From assembly GCF_015694735.1 (NCBI RefSeq), contig NZ_JADQDP010000002.1:620001-684000 (forward strand): a DNA stretch of 64,000 nucleotides. Reading direction: 5' to 3'. Source of the DNA: Hymenobacter properus. Lineage in GTDB: Bacteria; Bacteroidota; Bacteroidia; Cytophagales; Hymenobacteraceae. Positions 8,814 to 18,055 of this stretch are shown piece by piece (positions within the stretch are counted from its first letter, which is position 1; every line of letters starts with the position of its first letter). The notes under the pieces are model-generated. The model ran no database searches. It was not told the origin of the DNA and saw only the letters and a list, made by a program, of their open reading frames with translations. The position numbers were made by a program, and so were the translations under genes.

Positions 8814-9350
8814 ATGGCAACTTTGCTGTATAACACCCGCCCTTCCCTCCGTCCTAGCCGCGCCCTGAGCGCCATGCTGGCCGACATGCTGCAAGCCCCG
8901 CAAACCAACGCGGCGCAGCCTGCCCCCGCCTTCACGCCGGCTGCCGACATCCTCGAAACCGCCGAAGGCTTTGAGTTGCATTTGGCCCTGCCCGGCCTGA
9001 AGAAGGACGCCATCAACATCGAATTCCACGACGGCCAGCTGGTGATTTCCGGCGAGCGCGCCAACCCCGCCGCTGCTGCCAAGGAAGCCGCCGCTACCGC
9101 CACCGAGGCCAACGCTGGCGATGAAGCCAAGGCCGACGAGAACAAGCCTGCTGTGGTAACTCCCGAAGCCCCCGCCGCGCCCAAGTTCCGCCGCCTCGAA
9201 ACCAACTACGGCACCTTCAGCCGCAGCTTCCGCCTGCCCGATACGGTGAACGTGAAGGCCATCGGCGCCGAGCTGACCGACGGCATCCTGCGCGTCACGC
9301 TGCCCTTCGACACCGACAAAGTGACCAAGCAGCACATTGAAATCCGCTAA
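8814..9350 (+). CDS. Hsp20 / small heat-shock protein (alpha-crystallin family)
   Basis: 178 residues from ATG 8814. Earlier in-frame starts (from 8748) lie in AT-rich non-coding DNA. ATP-independent holdase chaperone that binds unfolding proteins in the cytosol. The alpha-crystallin domain runs from about residue 38 (PAADILETAEGFELHLALPGL) to the end, with the hallmark YGTFSRSFRLP and the closing GILRVTLPF. A 30-residue Ala/Glu/Lys-rich insert (about residues 82-115) interrupts the domain where the family usually has a short loop. The gene stands alone between a long upstream regulatory gap and its own terminator. Confidence 0.92.
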   Translation: MATLLYNTRPSLRPSRALSAMLADMLQAPQTNAAQPAPAFTPAADILETAEGFELHLALPGLKKDAINIEFHDGQLVISGERANPAAAAKEAAATATEANAGDEAKADENKPAVVTPEAPAAPKFRRLETNYGTFSRSFRLPDTVNVKAIGAELTDGILRVTLPFDTDKVTKQHIEIR

Positions 9351-9367
9351 TTGCCGGCCGCTTAAGT

Positions 9368-9397
9368 AAAAAAGGCACCCCGCGGGGTGCCTTTTTT
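9368..9397 (+). terminator. Rho-independent terminator after hsp20
   Basis: GGCACCCC and GGGGTGCC form an 8-bp GC stem around a two-base loop, preceded by A6 and followed by T6. Confidence 0.9.
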
Positions 9398-9592
9398 GCC
9401 ACCGCTGGTGTTAGGTGCGTAAACAATACGCTTTGGCCTATTTTCTGCTAAAAGCAACCCTGAGACGCGAAAGCGAATCCTTTCTGCGTTGATAGCAATA
9501 TGGCTGACTTGACTCATCCGCTTTTCATGCGCGGCACGTTAAATTAGTCCTCACAATACCTGGTTTCACCTTTTTCCATTTTCCCTTACCCC

Positions 9593-11089
9593 ATGCAAGC
9601 AAAACAAATGATGCTCGGCCTGCTCGGTTCCGCCATTTTGGGCGGCGGCGTGGCCGTGGGGGGGTACAAGCTGCTGGAGCCCGCCCAAGTGGCGCCCCAG
9701 GCTGTAGCCGCCAACCCCCAGGTGCGTTACACTTCTGAAATGCGGAGCACGCCCTACACCGTGCCCGAAGGCTTGAACTTCGTAGCCGCCGCTGCCGCCG
9801 TGACGCCGGCCGTGGTACACGTAATGACCGAATACGCCGCCGCGCCCGTCGACCAGCGCCGGCAGCAAATGGACCCTTTCCTGCGCCAGTTCTTCGGCGA
9901 CCAGTTCGACCAGTTTCAACAGCAGCCGCAGGGCGGGGGCCAGGGCTCCGGCTCGGGCGTCATCATTGCCGCCAACGGCTACATCGTGACCAACAATCAC
10001 GTCATCGACAAGGCCTCGAAGATTGAGGTGGTGCTCGACGACAAGCGTAAGTTCGACGCCGAGCTGGTGGGCGCTGACCCCAACACCGACCTGGCCGTGC
10101 TGAAAGTGAAGGCCGACAACCTGCCCTTCGTGAAGTACGGCAACTCCGACGACGTGAAAGTGGGCCAGTGGGTGCTCGCCGTGGGCAACCCCTTCAACCT
10201 GAACTCGACCGTGACGGCCGGCATCATCTCGGCCAAGGGCCGCAACATCGACATCCTGCGCCGCAAGGACAACATGGGCATCGAGTCGTTCATCCAGACC
10301 GATGCTGTGGTGAACCCCGGCAACTCGGGCGGCGCCTTGGTTAACCTCAACGGCGACCTCATCGGCATCAACTCGGCCATTGCCTCGCACACCGGCAGCT
10401 ACGAGGGCTACTCCTTTGCCATTCCCAGCTCCCTGGCCAGCAAAGTGGTCGATGACCTGCTGAAATACAAAGTGGTGCAGCGTGCCCTGCTCGGCGTGCA
10501 GATTCAGGAAGTGGACGCCAAGCTGGCCTCCGAGAAGAAGCTCAACACCCTGAACGGCGTGTACGTGCAAGGCCTGAGCGAGAACAGCGCCGCCGCCGCC
10601 GCTGGCCTGAAAATGGGCGACATCATCACCCAAATCAACGGCGTGAACGTGAACACCTCCTCGCAGCTGCAGGAGCAAGTGGCCCGCTTCCGCCCCGGCG
10701 ACAAGATTAAGGTGGGCTACCTACGCGGCGGCAGCGCCGGCACTGCTGAGGCCATCCTCCGCAACTCGACCGGCACCACCGGCGTGGTGCGCGAAGACGC
10801 CGTAGCGTCCATCAAGTACGAGGGTGCCACCATCTCGGCCGTTCCGGCCCGCGAGCTGGCCAAACTCGGCCTAGAGGGCGGCGCCAAGGTGAGCGGCATC
10901 AAGGGCAGCAACCTGCGTGAAACGGGCATGGCCGACGGCTTCATCATTACCCGTATCGAACGCAACCCGGTGACCAAGCCTTCCGACGTGAAAGCGTACC
11001 TGGAGCAGGGCCGCAACGGTTCGGGCGTGCTGGTGGAGGGCGTGTACCCGGACGGGCGCAAGGCTTATTACCCCATCGGCGCCGAATAA
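9593..11089 (+). CDS. HtrA/DegP-type periplasmic serine protease with two PDZ domains
   Basis: 498 residues. An N-terminal hydrophobic segment (about residues 6-24) directs export or membrane anchoring. The trypsin-like domain has the full triad: H136 in NNHVI, D166 in PNTDLAVL and S245 in NPGNSGGAL. Two PDZ domains follow, about residues 300-385 (with SAAAAAGLKMGDIITQING) and 405-495 (with DGFIITRIERNPV). This is the domain order of DegP/DegQ, which degrade or refold damaged envelope proteins. It is next to hsp20, suggesting a local group of protein quality-control genes, but each has its own terminator. The promoter region is AT-rich. Confidence 0.93.
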   Translation: MQAKQMMLGLLGSAILGGGVAVGGYKLLEPAQVAPQAVAANPQVRYTSEMRSTPYTVPEGLNFVAAAAAVTPAVVHVMTEYAAAPVDQRRQQMDPFLRQFFGDQFDQFQQQPQGGGQGSGSGVIIAANGYIVTNNHVIDKASKIEVVLDDKRKFDAELVGADPNTDLAVLKVKADNLPFVKYGNSDDVKVGQWVLAVGNPFNLNSTVTAGIISAKGRNIDILRRKDNMGIESFIQTDAVVNPGNSGGALVNLNGDLIGINSAIASHTGSYEGYSFAIPSSLASKVVDDLLKYKVVQRALLGVQIQEVDAKLASEKKLNTLNGVYVQGLSENSAAAAAGLKMGDIITQINGVNVNTSSQLQEQVARFRPGDKIKVGYLRGGSAGTAEAILRNSTGTTGVVREDAVASIKYEGATISAVPARELAKLGLEGGAKVSGIKGSNLRETGMADGFIITRIERNPVTKPSDVKAYLEQGRNGSGVLVEGVYPDGRKAYYPIGAE

Positions 11090-11105
11090 CATCTTTCTGC
11101 GTTAG

Positions 11106-11140
11106 AAAAGCCCCTGCCGAACTGGCAGGGGCTTTTTTTT
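11106..11140 (+). terminator. Rho-independent terminator after the HtrA gene
   Basis: AAAAGCCCCTGCC, a five-base loop and GGCAGGGGCTTTTTTTT form a strong 13-bp stem with a long T-run. Confidence 0.92.
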
Positions 11141-11391
11141 GTACTGAGACAGGATGCCTTTAAGATGAGCTTTTCGACTAAGATTATTAGAAAAAAATAA
11201 TTTGGTAGGAGCTATAGAAAAGATTGAATTAAGGGCATAACTTCGACAAAATAACCGTTGAGGGACTGGCCGTTGGCTTCGGAAAGAAAGTCTAACAGTC
11301 GGCTTTTTTCGTAAGTAGTATTCCCAACTTGGGAAATTTTACGGCCTGTGCCGAACGGTTAACGGATTGGCTTGTTTGCCAACACAAGTGC

Positions 11392-12582
11392 ATGGAAAAC
11401 GTCATTAACACCCTCTACATCCAGAATTTTAAGTCGATTCGGAGCGCCGTGTTGCATCCGCGACGCGTCAATCTCATCATTGGCCAGCCCAATGTGGGAA
11501 AATCGACGGTGCTGGAGGCCATGAGCCTGCTGGGTAGTTTTCCGTTTGAGAAGAAGAAGAAATTTCTGAGCAGCTTCGTGCGCTACGAAAAGCCGGCCCA
11601 CCTCTTTCACGACGGGGTGCTGACGCAGCCGGTGCGCATTGAAACTGACCGCGATATCTGCCTGCTAGGGCACGAAAGCAAAAGCAAACGATTCCGGTAC
11701 GGGGTGTTTAGCCAGGCTGTGTACCGGCTGCTGCGGGCCAAGCTGGGCCTGCCCTTGCTGGAAGGCCGCAGCAAAACCCGCTCAGCCGACGACGCTTTGC
11801 TGCTTGAGCGGCTGTATCCGCACCTGTCCGCAGGCTCGCCCCTGCCCGAGCCGGGTTTTCTCTACACCGAGTTTGACCGGCACGGCCGCCTCGACCAGCC
11901 CGGCGAAGACGGTCACTTCCTGGCGTCGAGCCCGGCCTGGCAGCCGCGCGCGGTGAAATCGTACCGCTACAAGCCCGGCGGCCACATCGACCGCCATTAT
12001 CCCGACGCCTCGCTGCGCCCGCCGCACGGCAACAATCTGGTGCAGGTGCTGGAGGAGCACGCCGATTTGCGCCAGGAGTTTGCCAGCCTCTTTGCCGAGC
12101 GGGGCCTGCGCATGCGGGTGCGCCCCGACACCGGCCGGTTTGAGGTGATGAAGGAGGTAGACGGCCTCAGCTTTGCCTACCCGTATTCGGGCAGCGGCGA
12201 CACGCTGCAGCGCTACGGCTTCTACCTGGCGGCCATGGAATCGAACCGCAAAACCGTGATTCTGCTGGAAGAGCCGGAGGCGCATTCCTACCCGTTGTAT
12301 GTGTCGCAGTTGGCCGAGCGCATCGCCACGCAGCAGGACAACCAGTTTTTCGTGACCACGCACAGCCCGCACTTCTTTAGCGAAGTACTGGAAAACATGG
12401 TGCCCTACGAAAACCGGGTGCCCGAGCTGGCTGTGTTTGTGGCGTATTACAAGGATTTCCAAACCAAAGTCCGGCAGCTTTCCGACGAGGAGGTGCGCAA
12501 CCTGCGCCGCGACAGCCTGGAGGTCTTCAACAATCTGGTTGACTTGGAGCAGGAACGGGTGGCCCTGCGCAAAGTGGGGTAA
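11392..12582 (+). CDS. AAA family (ABC-type, OLD/RecF-like) ATPase, orphan
   Basis: 396 residues from ATG 11392, chosen because LYIQNFKSIRS at residues 8-18 is the normal beginning of this family. Walker A is GQPNVGKST (residues 31-39); a signature-like YSGSGDTLQRYGF is followed by Walker B VILLEEPEAHSYP and the His switch FFVTTHSPHFF. This is the single-chain AAA_15/AAA_21 fold related to OLD nucleases, but the frame ends without a TOPRIM nuclease domain and no nuclease gene follows. Family members act in DNA repair or phage defence, often with a partner. The neighbours are housekeeping genes, so a defence role is only a possibility. A near-consensus promoter TAACTTCG occurs at 11238-11245. 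Confidence 0.85.
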   Translation: MENVINTLYIQNFKSIRSAVLHPRRVNLIIGQPNVGKSTVLEAMSLLGSFPFEKKKKFLSSFVRYEKPAHLFHDGVLTQPVRIETDRDICLLGHESKSKRFRYGVFSQAVYRLLRAKLGLPLLEGRSKTRSADDALLLERLYPHLSAGSPLPEPGFLYTEFDRHGRLDQPGEDGHFLASSPAWQPRAVKSYRYKPGGHIDRHYPDASLRPPHGNNLVQVLEEHADLRQEFASLFAERGLRMRVRPDTGRFEVMKEVDGLSFAYPYSGSGDTLQRYGFYLAAMESNRKTVILLEEPEAHSYPLYVSQLAERIATQQDNQFFVTTHSPHFFSEVLENMVPYENRVPELAVFVAYYKDFQTKVRQLSDEEVRNLRRDSLEVFNNLVDLEQERVALRKVG

Positions 12583-12603
12583 AGGCACCACTTGCATGAG
12601 CAG

Positions 12604-12636
12604 AAGCCTCTTTCCAAGCACAGAAAGGGGCTTTTT
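12604..12636 (+). terminator. Rho-independent terminator after the AAA ATPase gene
   Basis: AAGCCTCTTTC pairs with GAAAGGGGCTT (one G-T pair) around an eight-base loop and is followed by T6. Confidence 0.8.
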
Positions 12637-12740
12637 TGTGTCTGGTTGGGTACCTGATACGTGGGTGGCGAGAAAGCCTGAGAACTAACCTCGTCTTTGC
12701 AGCGGCGTATAAGTCATTGTTCGCCATTTCTATTCTGCCC

Positions 12741-13184
12741 GTGCCTGCCTTTCCAACTAATGCCTTTTCGCTTGAATACCGCCCCGATTTAGGGGTTCTT
12801 ATTGGCCGATGGTTGCAGGCCCTGCCGCCGCCCCAGGTGCAGGAAACCTACCAGGTGATGCTGTCCGCGGCCAAGGAACACGGCAACTGCCGCTTTTGGC
12901 TGCTGGACTTGCGCCGCCGGCCCCTCGATGGGCCCGATTTGAACGAGTGGTTCCGGGACCAGTTTTCGCCCAAGGTAGCGGCCGAATTGGGCGGGCCGCT
13001 GTTCACGGCGTATTTGTCGGGGCCGCACCAGCGGCAGGCGGCCGAGAGCGCCGAGATGGAGCAGCATCTGCGCCACGCCGCCACCATCGATTCGTATCCG
13101 CTTTTTTACAACGACGAGGCCGAAGCCATGGCCTGGCTGCACGACCAGCAGGAGCGGGCCGGCATGCTGCCCTCCAACGAGTAG
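12741..13184 (+). CDS. Conserved hypothetical protein, STAS/SpoIIAA-like fold suspected
   Basis: About 147 residues from GTG 12741. The open frame extends upstream to a GTG at 12636, but that codon is in the tail of the preceding terminator, so a later start is required; 12741 is the best available but unproven. The protein begins FSLEYRPDLGVLIGRW and continues with VMLSAAKEHGNCRFWLLDLRRRP, a strand-helix-strand pattern like the SpoIIAA/STAS-type proteins that are common in Hymenobacter. The C-terminus (YPLFYNDEAEAMAWL) is also typical of that group, where it follows the last strand. No phosphorylatable serine of a true anti-anti-sigma factor can be assigned. Function unknown. Confidence 0.6.
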   Translation: MPAFPTNAFSLEYRPDLGVLIGRWLQALPPPQVQETYQVMLSAAKEHGNCRFWLLDLRRRPLDGPDLNEWFRDQFSPKVAAELGGPLFTAYLSGPHQRQAAESAEMEQHLRHAATIDSYPLFYNDEAEAMAWLHDQQERAGMLPSNE

Positions 13185-13270
13185 AAAAAGCGGCCCACTC
13201 CCCAACCGGCCAGCGGGAAGTAAGCGGGAGCCCCGAACGCGAATTGCCTGCCCCGTTCGACGGCAAGATG

Positions 13271-13278
13271 TAGCTTTG
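13271..13278 (+). promoter_or_regulatory. -7 promoter box TAGCTTTG of the ALDH7 gene
   Basis: Exact TAnnTTTG match 30 bases before the ATG at 13309; this gives a short leader of roughly 25 bases. Confidence 0.5.
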
Positions 13279-13308
13279 CGCCTGCATCATCCCACCCCCC
13301 TTATCGAC

Positions 13309-14913
13309 ATGAAGCAGGCCCTCGAAGAAGCCACCGCGCCCGACGTGACCGTGGCGCACCCGCACGAAGACCCCCACGGCATTCAGGACGTATTGCGCCA
13401 GTTGGGCGTAGAAGCCGAAAACGCCGCCTACAGCACCGGCCGCACCTGGGGCGGCCACGCCAACGCCGAGCGCCGCGTTATCAACGCGCCCGCCGACGGC
13501 CGCCGCATTGCCAGCGTGGCCTTCGCTACTGCCGACGACTACGAAACCGTGGTGAAGGCTGCCGAAGAAGCTTTCAAAACCTGGCGCAACGTGCCCGCCC
13601 CCAAGCGTGGCGAAATCGTGCGGCAGATTGGCAACAAGCTGCGCGAGTACAAGGAGCCGCTGGGCAAGCTGGTGAGCGCCGAGATGGGCAAAATTCTGCA
13701 GGAGGGCCTGGGCGAAGTGCAGGAAATGATTGATATCTGCGACTTCGCGGTGGGCCTCTCGCGCCAGCTGCACGGCTTCACCATGCACTCGGAGCGCCCG
13801 GCGCACCGCATGTACGAGCAATACCACCCGCTGGGCCTGGTGGGCATCATTTCGGCCTTCAACTTCCCGGTGGCCGTGTGGAGCTGGAACGCCATGCTGG
13901 CCGCCGTGTGCGGCGACGTGAGCATCTGGAAACCCTCCGAGAAAACGCCCCTCACGGCCGTGGCCGTGCAGCACATCATCCGGGACGTGCTGGCCGAGAA
14001 TGAGATTCCCGAAGGCGTATTCAGCCTGATTGTGGGTGACGCCAGCATCGGTGCCGCCATGGCCGCCGACCGGCGCGTGCCGCTGGTATCGGCCACGGGT
14101 AGCACCCGCATGGGCCGCAAAGTGGGCGAAGTGGTGGGCGCCCGCCTGGGCCGCGCCCTGCTGGAACTGGGCGGCAACAACGCCATCATCGTGACCAAAA
14201 ACGCCGACCTCGACATTGCCATCCGGGCCATCGTGTTTGGGGCGGTGGGCACGGCCGGGCAGCGCTGCACCAGCACCCGCCGCGTTATCATTGAAGAGAG
14301 TGTGTTCGAGGAAGTGAAAAACCGCTTGCTGGCCACTTATCCCAAGCTGCCCATTGGCCACCCGCTGCAGGAGGGCACTTTGGTGGGTCCGCTCATCGAC
14401 GCCGACGCGGTGAAGATGTTCAGCCAAGCGCTGGAGAAAGTGCAGGCCGAAGGCGGCAAGCTGCTCACCGGCGGCCAGGTACTGAGCGGTGCCGAGCTGC
14501 ACGGCGGCCACTACGTGCAGCCCGCGCTGGTAGAGGTGGAAAACCACTACCACACGGTGCAGGAAGAGACCTTTGCGCCCATTCTCTACCTCATCAAGTA
14601 CAGCGGCGGCGTGGAGAAAGCCATTGCGCTGCAAAACGACGTGCGCCAGGGCCTGAGCAGCAGCATCTTTACGCTGAACATGCGCGAGGCCGAAGCCTTC
14701 CTGGCTGCTGCCGGCTCCGACTGCGGCATTGCCAACGTGAACATCGGCACGAGCGGGGCCGAAATCGGCGGGGCCTTCGGCGGCGAAAAGGAAACCGGCG
14801 GCGGCCGCGAGTCCGGCTCCGACGCCTGGAAGGTGTACATGCGCCGCCAGACGAATACCATCAACTACTCTACCGAGTTGCCGCTGGCACAGGGGATTAA
14901 GTTTGATATCTAA
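13309..14913 (+). CDS. Aldehyde dehydrogenase, ALDH7 type (2-aminoadipate 6-semialdehyde / P6C dehydrogenase-like)
   Basis: 534 residues from ATG 13309 (the frame extends to 13276 but the promoter box lies at 13271). NAD(P)-dependent oxidation of an aldehyde to an acid in the cytosol. The hallmarks are FNFPVAVWSWN, the nucleotide-binding WKPSEKTPLTA, VSATGSTRMG, the catalytic general base in LLELGGNNAI, and the nucleophile Cys in GQRCTSTRR. The last motif and the C-terminal IGGAFGGEKETGGGRESGSDAWK are characteristic of the ALDH7/antiquitin group, which acts in lysine catabolism. The N-terminal ~40 residues are an extension compared with most family members. No other lysine-degradation gene is adjacent. 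Confidence 0.88.
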   Translation: MKQALEEATAPDVTVAHPHEDPHGIQDVLRQLGVEAENAAYSTGRTWGGHANAERRVINAPADGRRIASVAFATADDYETVVKAAEEAFKTWRNVPAPKRGEIVRQIGNKLREYKEPLGKLVSAEMGKILQEGLGEVQEMIDICDFAVGLSRQLHGFTMHSERPAHRMYEQYHPLGLVGIISAFNFPVAVWSWNAMLAAVCGDVSIWKPSEKTPLTAVAVQHIIRDVLAENEIPEGVFSLIVGDASIGAAMAADRRVPLVSATGSTRMGRKVGEVVGARLGRALLELGGNNAIIVTKNADLDIAIRAIVFGAVGTAGQRCTSTRRVIIEESVFEEVKNRLLATYPKLPIGHPLQEGTLVGPLIDADAVKMFSQALEKVQAEGGKLLTGGQVLSGAELHGGHYVQPALVEVENHYHTVQEETFAPILYLIKYSGGVEKAIALQNDVRQGLSSSIFTLNMREAEAFLAAAGSDCGIANVNIGTSGAEIGGAFGGEKETGGGRESGSDAWKVYMRRQTNTINYSTELPLAQGIKFDI

Positions 14914-14929
14914 GGCATAGACTGCTCTC

Positions 14930-14980
14930 CTAACGCAAACAGGCCCGGCTTACACGTTAAGCCGGGCCTGTTTGCGTTAG
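14930..14980. terminator. Bidirectional terminator between convergent genes, 23-bp stem
   Basis: CTAACGCAAACAGGCC... at 14930-14952 pairs perfectly with the complement ending at 14980, with a loop of about five bases. It separates the converging ALDH7 and T9SS-cargo genes. Confidence 0.8.
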
Positions 14981-14989
14981 CGCTGAGAT

Positions 14990-15994
14990 TTATTGCTCGA
15001 TTACGAGGCGTTGGGTTTGCCAGTTTGCCGTGGCGCTGCGCAAAGCCAAGGCGTAGAGCCCGGTTGCCAGCGTGGGCAAGGCAATGGTAACCGGAGCTGC
15101 GGCCTGCTGCTGAGAAATTTGAAATGAGTGCACAACCCGGCCCTGGGCATCAATTAGCTGGCCCTCAGTGGCAGCAGCGGGAGCGCCTTTCAAGTCGATG
15201 GTAAGCTGCTGGCGGGCCGGCTGCGGGTAAACGCTGAAGGCCGTTGCCGCAGACTGCCGGGCAGCCGTCGCAAAGCTGGTGTTAGGATTGAAAACATAGA
15301 CCGTGCCCTGGGCCGGGGCGCCCGTTACCGACCCATAGCAGGGGATATTGCAGTTCTCCACCACGTACGACGGGTTGTTGCTATTCCCCGTAGGGGTTAC
15401 GGCCAAATTGTTATCCGAATAGGTTTTGACGAAGATGCTGTTATTCTGGAAGCTGGTGGCGGTAGTAAAACTGGGGCCGAAATGAATCTCAATTTTGCCG
15501 CCCTGCTCGTAAAGCCACAATTGGCAGGAAACAAAATGGGTGGGGTCCTGTGGGGTTGGCGACGACTGTATGACGCCGGCATTCTTCCATTCTATTTTCC
15601 CAATTCGATTGCCCGCCGCTCCGCTCACGGCATAGCTGACCGGCGACATGCTGGCCGTATTATTCGCTATGCCCCGGTCCTGAATCAGATTGCCGCCGAA
15701 AGGAGTGTTGTACACGAACATGTACAAATTGCCAAGCCCCACAAACTGTACCCCGCGCGCTAAAACGTTGATAGACGTAATGGCTTGGTTACGATAGGTG
15801 AAGGTGAAGCCCAACGGCACGGCAAAGGAGGAGTTTCTGTCCCATAGGGCGCCGTTGTTCAACGACTGAACGGGCGCTGCCAAGTCCGCATAAGGCTGCT
15901 GACTCAGGCTTTGAAAGACGAAAGGGGAGTTTTGGGCCTTGAGCTGAAAGGCTAACAGGAAGAAAAAGCTGAGCTTGAGTAGCGTGTTTTTCAT
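14990..15994 (-). CDS. Secreted protein with T9SS type A sorting domain, unknown function
   Basis: 334 residues. A signal peptide (MKNTLLKLSFFFLLAFQLKAQ) leads into a ~215-residue body with many Asn, Ser and aromatic residues, including FTFTYRNQAITSINVLARG and two cysteine-containing segments (NCNIPCYG), reminiscent of lectin-like beta sandwiches. The C-terminal ~75 residues (FSVYPQPARQQLTIDL ... LATGLYALAL ... QRLVIEQ) are a type A T9SS sorting signal. The gene is isolated and its upstream region is AT-rich. The ligand or enzyme activity, if any, cannot be assigned. Confidence 0.78.
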   Translation of the reverse strand: MKNTLLKLSFFFLLAFQLKAQNSPFVFQSLSQQPYADLAAPVQSLNNGALWDRNSSFAVPLGFTFTYRNQAITSINVLARGVQFVGLGNLYMFVYNTPFGGNLIQDRGIANNTASMSPVSYAVSGAAGNRIGKIEWKNAGVIQSSPTPQDPTHFVSCQLWLYEQGGKIEIHFGPSFTTATSFQNNSIFVKTYSDNNLAVTPTGNSNNPSYVVENCNIPCYGSVTGAPAQGTVYVFNPNTSFATAARQSAATAFSVYPQPARQQLTIDLKGAPAAATEGQLIDAQGRVVHSFQISQQQAAAPVTIALPTLATGLYALALRSATANWQTQRLVIEQ

Positions 15995-16163
15995 AAGGAA
16001 GGATGGGGTAGGTTCTCATCAATAATAACTATTATTTATTGATAATAGTATAGTTAATCTGGTAATGTTAGCGTGTTTCGAAATTCAATGAGAAAACCGC
16101 TTGCTAACTACTGCCCGCAAACTGCTCATAGGCTACTTGCGGCCTATTTTCTTATCCCATAAG
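15995..16163. other. AT-rich intergenic region
   Basis: This stretch separates the end of the glycosyltransferase gene from the start of the T9SS cargo gene, both on the minus strand. It is clearly AT-richer than its surroundings (16021-16070 especially) and should hold the promoter of the cargo gene. No gene or exact promoter box is seen. Confidence 0.4.
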
Positions 16164-16961
16164 CTACTCCTGTTTCTTGCGGAAATCGCCTTGCGCGAAA
16201 TACTTTTCAATCAGGCAGTACATCATGATGAAGAAGTAGCGGCTGCCCATTTCCTTGATTTTGAGCTTGCTCTCGCCGTATTTGCGGTTGGTCCAGGAGT
16301 TGGGCACCACGGCGTAGGAATAACCCCGCACAATGGCTTTGAGCGGCAGCTCCAGCGTGAGGTTGAAGTGCGGGGAGAGGAAGGGCTTGAGGCCTTCCAT
16401 GGTGTGGCGCCGGTAGAGCTTGAAGGCGTTGGTGCAGTCGTTGTACTTCAGTCGAAATACCGTTTTCACAATGGCGTTGGCCACCCGGTTGATGACGCGT
16501 TTGTGGGGCGGGTAGTCGACTACGCGGCCGCCCCGGCCCCAGCGCGAGCCAAACACGCAGTCGTAGCCTTCCTGCATCTTGCGGTAGAAGCGCACCAGGT
16601 CGGCGGGGTCGTCCGAGAGGTCGGCCATCATCACGGCCACGCAGTCGCCGCGGTAGCGCTCCAGGCCGTAGCGCACGGCGTAGCCGAAGCCGTTGGGACC
16701 GGCGTTGGTGTAGTACACCAGCGTGGGAATTTCCTGGGCCAGCTCCTCCAGCCGGGCCAGGGTGTTGTCCTTGGAGTTATCGTTCGTGACGACAATTTCG
16801 TGGGCGATGCCCTCGGCCAGCAGCGTGGCGTGCAGGGTGCGCAGGGTTTCGCCGATGCTTTCTTCCTCGTTGTAAGCCGGAATCACCACGCTCAACAGTG
16901 GTGCGGCCGCTGTGGCAGCGGCTACAGCGGGCTGGTGGGCTGGGGGCGTGGGCTGGCTCAT
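16164..16961 (-). CDS. Glycosyltransferase family 2 (DPM1-like, polyprenyl-phosphate sugar transferase type)
   Basis: 265 residues. The GT-A fold begins at about residue 22 with [15 protein letters not shown]; the metal-binding region is [15 protein letters not shown], and [11 protein letters not shown] with [10 protein letters not shown] matches dolichyl-/undecaprenyl-phosphate mannosyltransferase relatives. There are no strong membrane segments at the C-terminus, unlike GtrB-type enzymes. The ATG overlaps the stop of the upstream epimerase by four bases (ATGA), so the two are translationally coupled. With the two epimerases it probably helps make a surface glycan, lipopolysaccharide or lipid-linked sugar. 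The sugar donor is unknown. Confidence 0.85.
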   Translation of the reverse strand: MSQPTPPAHQPAVAAATAAAPLLSVVIPAYNEEESIGETLRTLHATLLAEGIAHEIVVTNDNSKDNTLARLEELAQEIPTLVYYTNAGPNGFGYAVRYGLERYRGDCVAVMMADLSDDPADLVRFYRKMQEGYDCVFGSRWGRGGRVVDYPPHKRVINRVANAIVKTVFRLKYNDCTNAFKLYRRHTMEGLKPFLSPHFNLTLELPLKAIVRGYSYAVVPNSWTNRKYGESKLKIKEMGSRYFFIMMYCLIEKYFAQGDFRKKQE

Positions 16962-18037
16962 GCCGTGGGGGCGGGTTGGCGCTGGCGCAGCTCGTTGAAA
17001 ATCTGGGTGAGCGTGGCCGTCAAGCCGTACTCAAACTGCCAGCCGGGATAATGCTGCTGGAAGCGGCGCACGTCGGACACGTACCAGATGTGGTCGCCCA
17101 CGCGGTTTTGCTCCGAGTAGGAATAGCTCATTCGGTTGCCCGTAATTTCTTCGCACAAGGCAATGGCTTCCTGCATCGAGCAGTTGGCAAAGCGCCCGCC
17201 GCCTGCGTTGTACACCTCGCCGCCGGTGCGCGGCTGCTGGTAGAAGTGCCAGAACATGTTCACCAGGTCGTGCGAGTGAATGTTGTCGCGCACCTGCTTG
17301 CCCTTGTAGCCGAACACCGTGTAGTGCTGCCCGGTGATGGCGCACTTCATCAGATACGACAGAAAGCCGTGCAGCTGCGCCCCCGAGTGGCGCGGCCCGG
17401 TGAGGCAGCCGCCCCGGAACACGGCGGTTTTCATGCCGAAGTAGCGGCCGTACTCCTGCACCAGCACATCGGCCGCCACCTTGCTGGCCCCGAAAAGCGA
17501 GTGCGTGGTGTGGTCGATGCTCATCTGCTCATCGATACCGTGGGCAAAGTAGGGGTGGCTTTCGTCGATTTCCCAGCGGGTTTCCAGCTCCACCAGCGGT
17601 AGCAGGTTGGGGTTGTCGCCGTACACCTTGTTGGTGGAGGTGAAGATGAATACCGCCTCCGGGCAATGCTGGCGCGTCATTTCCAGCAGGTTCAGCGTAC
17701 CGTTGGCGTTCACCGTGAAGTCGGTGAAGGGCTCGCGGGCAGCCCAGTCGTGGCTGGGCTGCGCGGCCGTGTGCACCACCAGCGCAATGTCGCGGCCGTA
17801 CTCCTGGAAAATGGCCGTCAGCGCCGCCTGGTCGCGGATATCGACGGCGTGGTGGCGGTAATTGGCAAAGGTGGTCTGCAGGCGTACGCGGTTCCAGTCG
17901 GTGGAAGCCTGCTCGCCGAAAAAGTAGCTCCGCAGGTTGTTGTCGATGCCGACGATGACGTCAAACTTATCGGCAAAAAATTCGACGGCCTCGCTGCCAA
18001 TCAGGCCCCCGGCCCCGGTAATGAGTGCGATTTTCAT
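16958..18037 (-). CDS. NAD-dependent epimerase/dehydratase, CDP-paratose 2-epimerase-like
   Basis: 359 residues. Extended SDR fold with the NAD-binding TGAGGLIGS near residue 8, [10 protein letters not shown] and [12 protein letters not shown], as in CDP-tyvelose (paratose) 2-epimerases. The usual catalytic YxxxK is FGASK here: F182 (codon TTC) occupies the tyrosine position while K186 remains. [11 protein letters not shown] and [15 protein letters not shown] are also family-like. It is the third gene of a four-gene minus-strand operon and overlaps the glycosyltransferase by four bases. The substrate is a nucleotide sugar by family; which one is unknown, and the missing Tyr makes plain epimerase chemistry uncertain. 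Confidence 0.8.
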   Translation of the reverse strand: MKIALITGAGGLIGSEAVEFFADKFDVIVGIDNNLRSYFFGEQASTDWNRVRLQTTFANYRHHAVDIRDQAALTAIFQEYGRDIALVVHTAAQPSHDWAAREPFTDFTVNANGTLNLLEMTRQHCPEAVFIFTSTNKVYGDNPNLLPLVELETRWEIDESHPYFAHGIDEQMSIDHTTHSLFGASKVAADVLVQEYGRYFGMKTAVFRGGCLTGPRHSGAQLHGFLSYLMKCAITGQHYTVFGYKGKQVRDNIHSHDLVNMFWHFYQQPRTGGEVYNAGGGRFANCSMQEAIALCEEITGNRMSYSYSEQNRVGDHIWYVSDVRRFQQHYPGWQFEYGLTATLTQIFNELRQRQPAPTA

Positions 18038-18055
18038 GGTATGCAGAGGAGGGGC

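Noticed and set aside
11392..12582. AAA ATPase called as a defence system
   Set aside because: No partner nuclease or defence neighbours; kept only as a low-interest finding.
12636..12740. Longer N-terminus for the STAS-like gene
   Set aside because: The GTG at 12636 is in the T-run of a terminator, so no mRNA should begin before it; the added residues look random.
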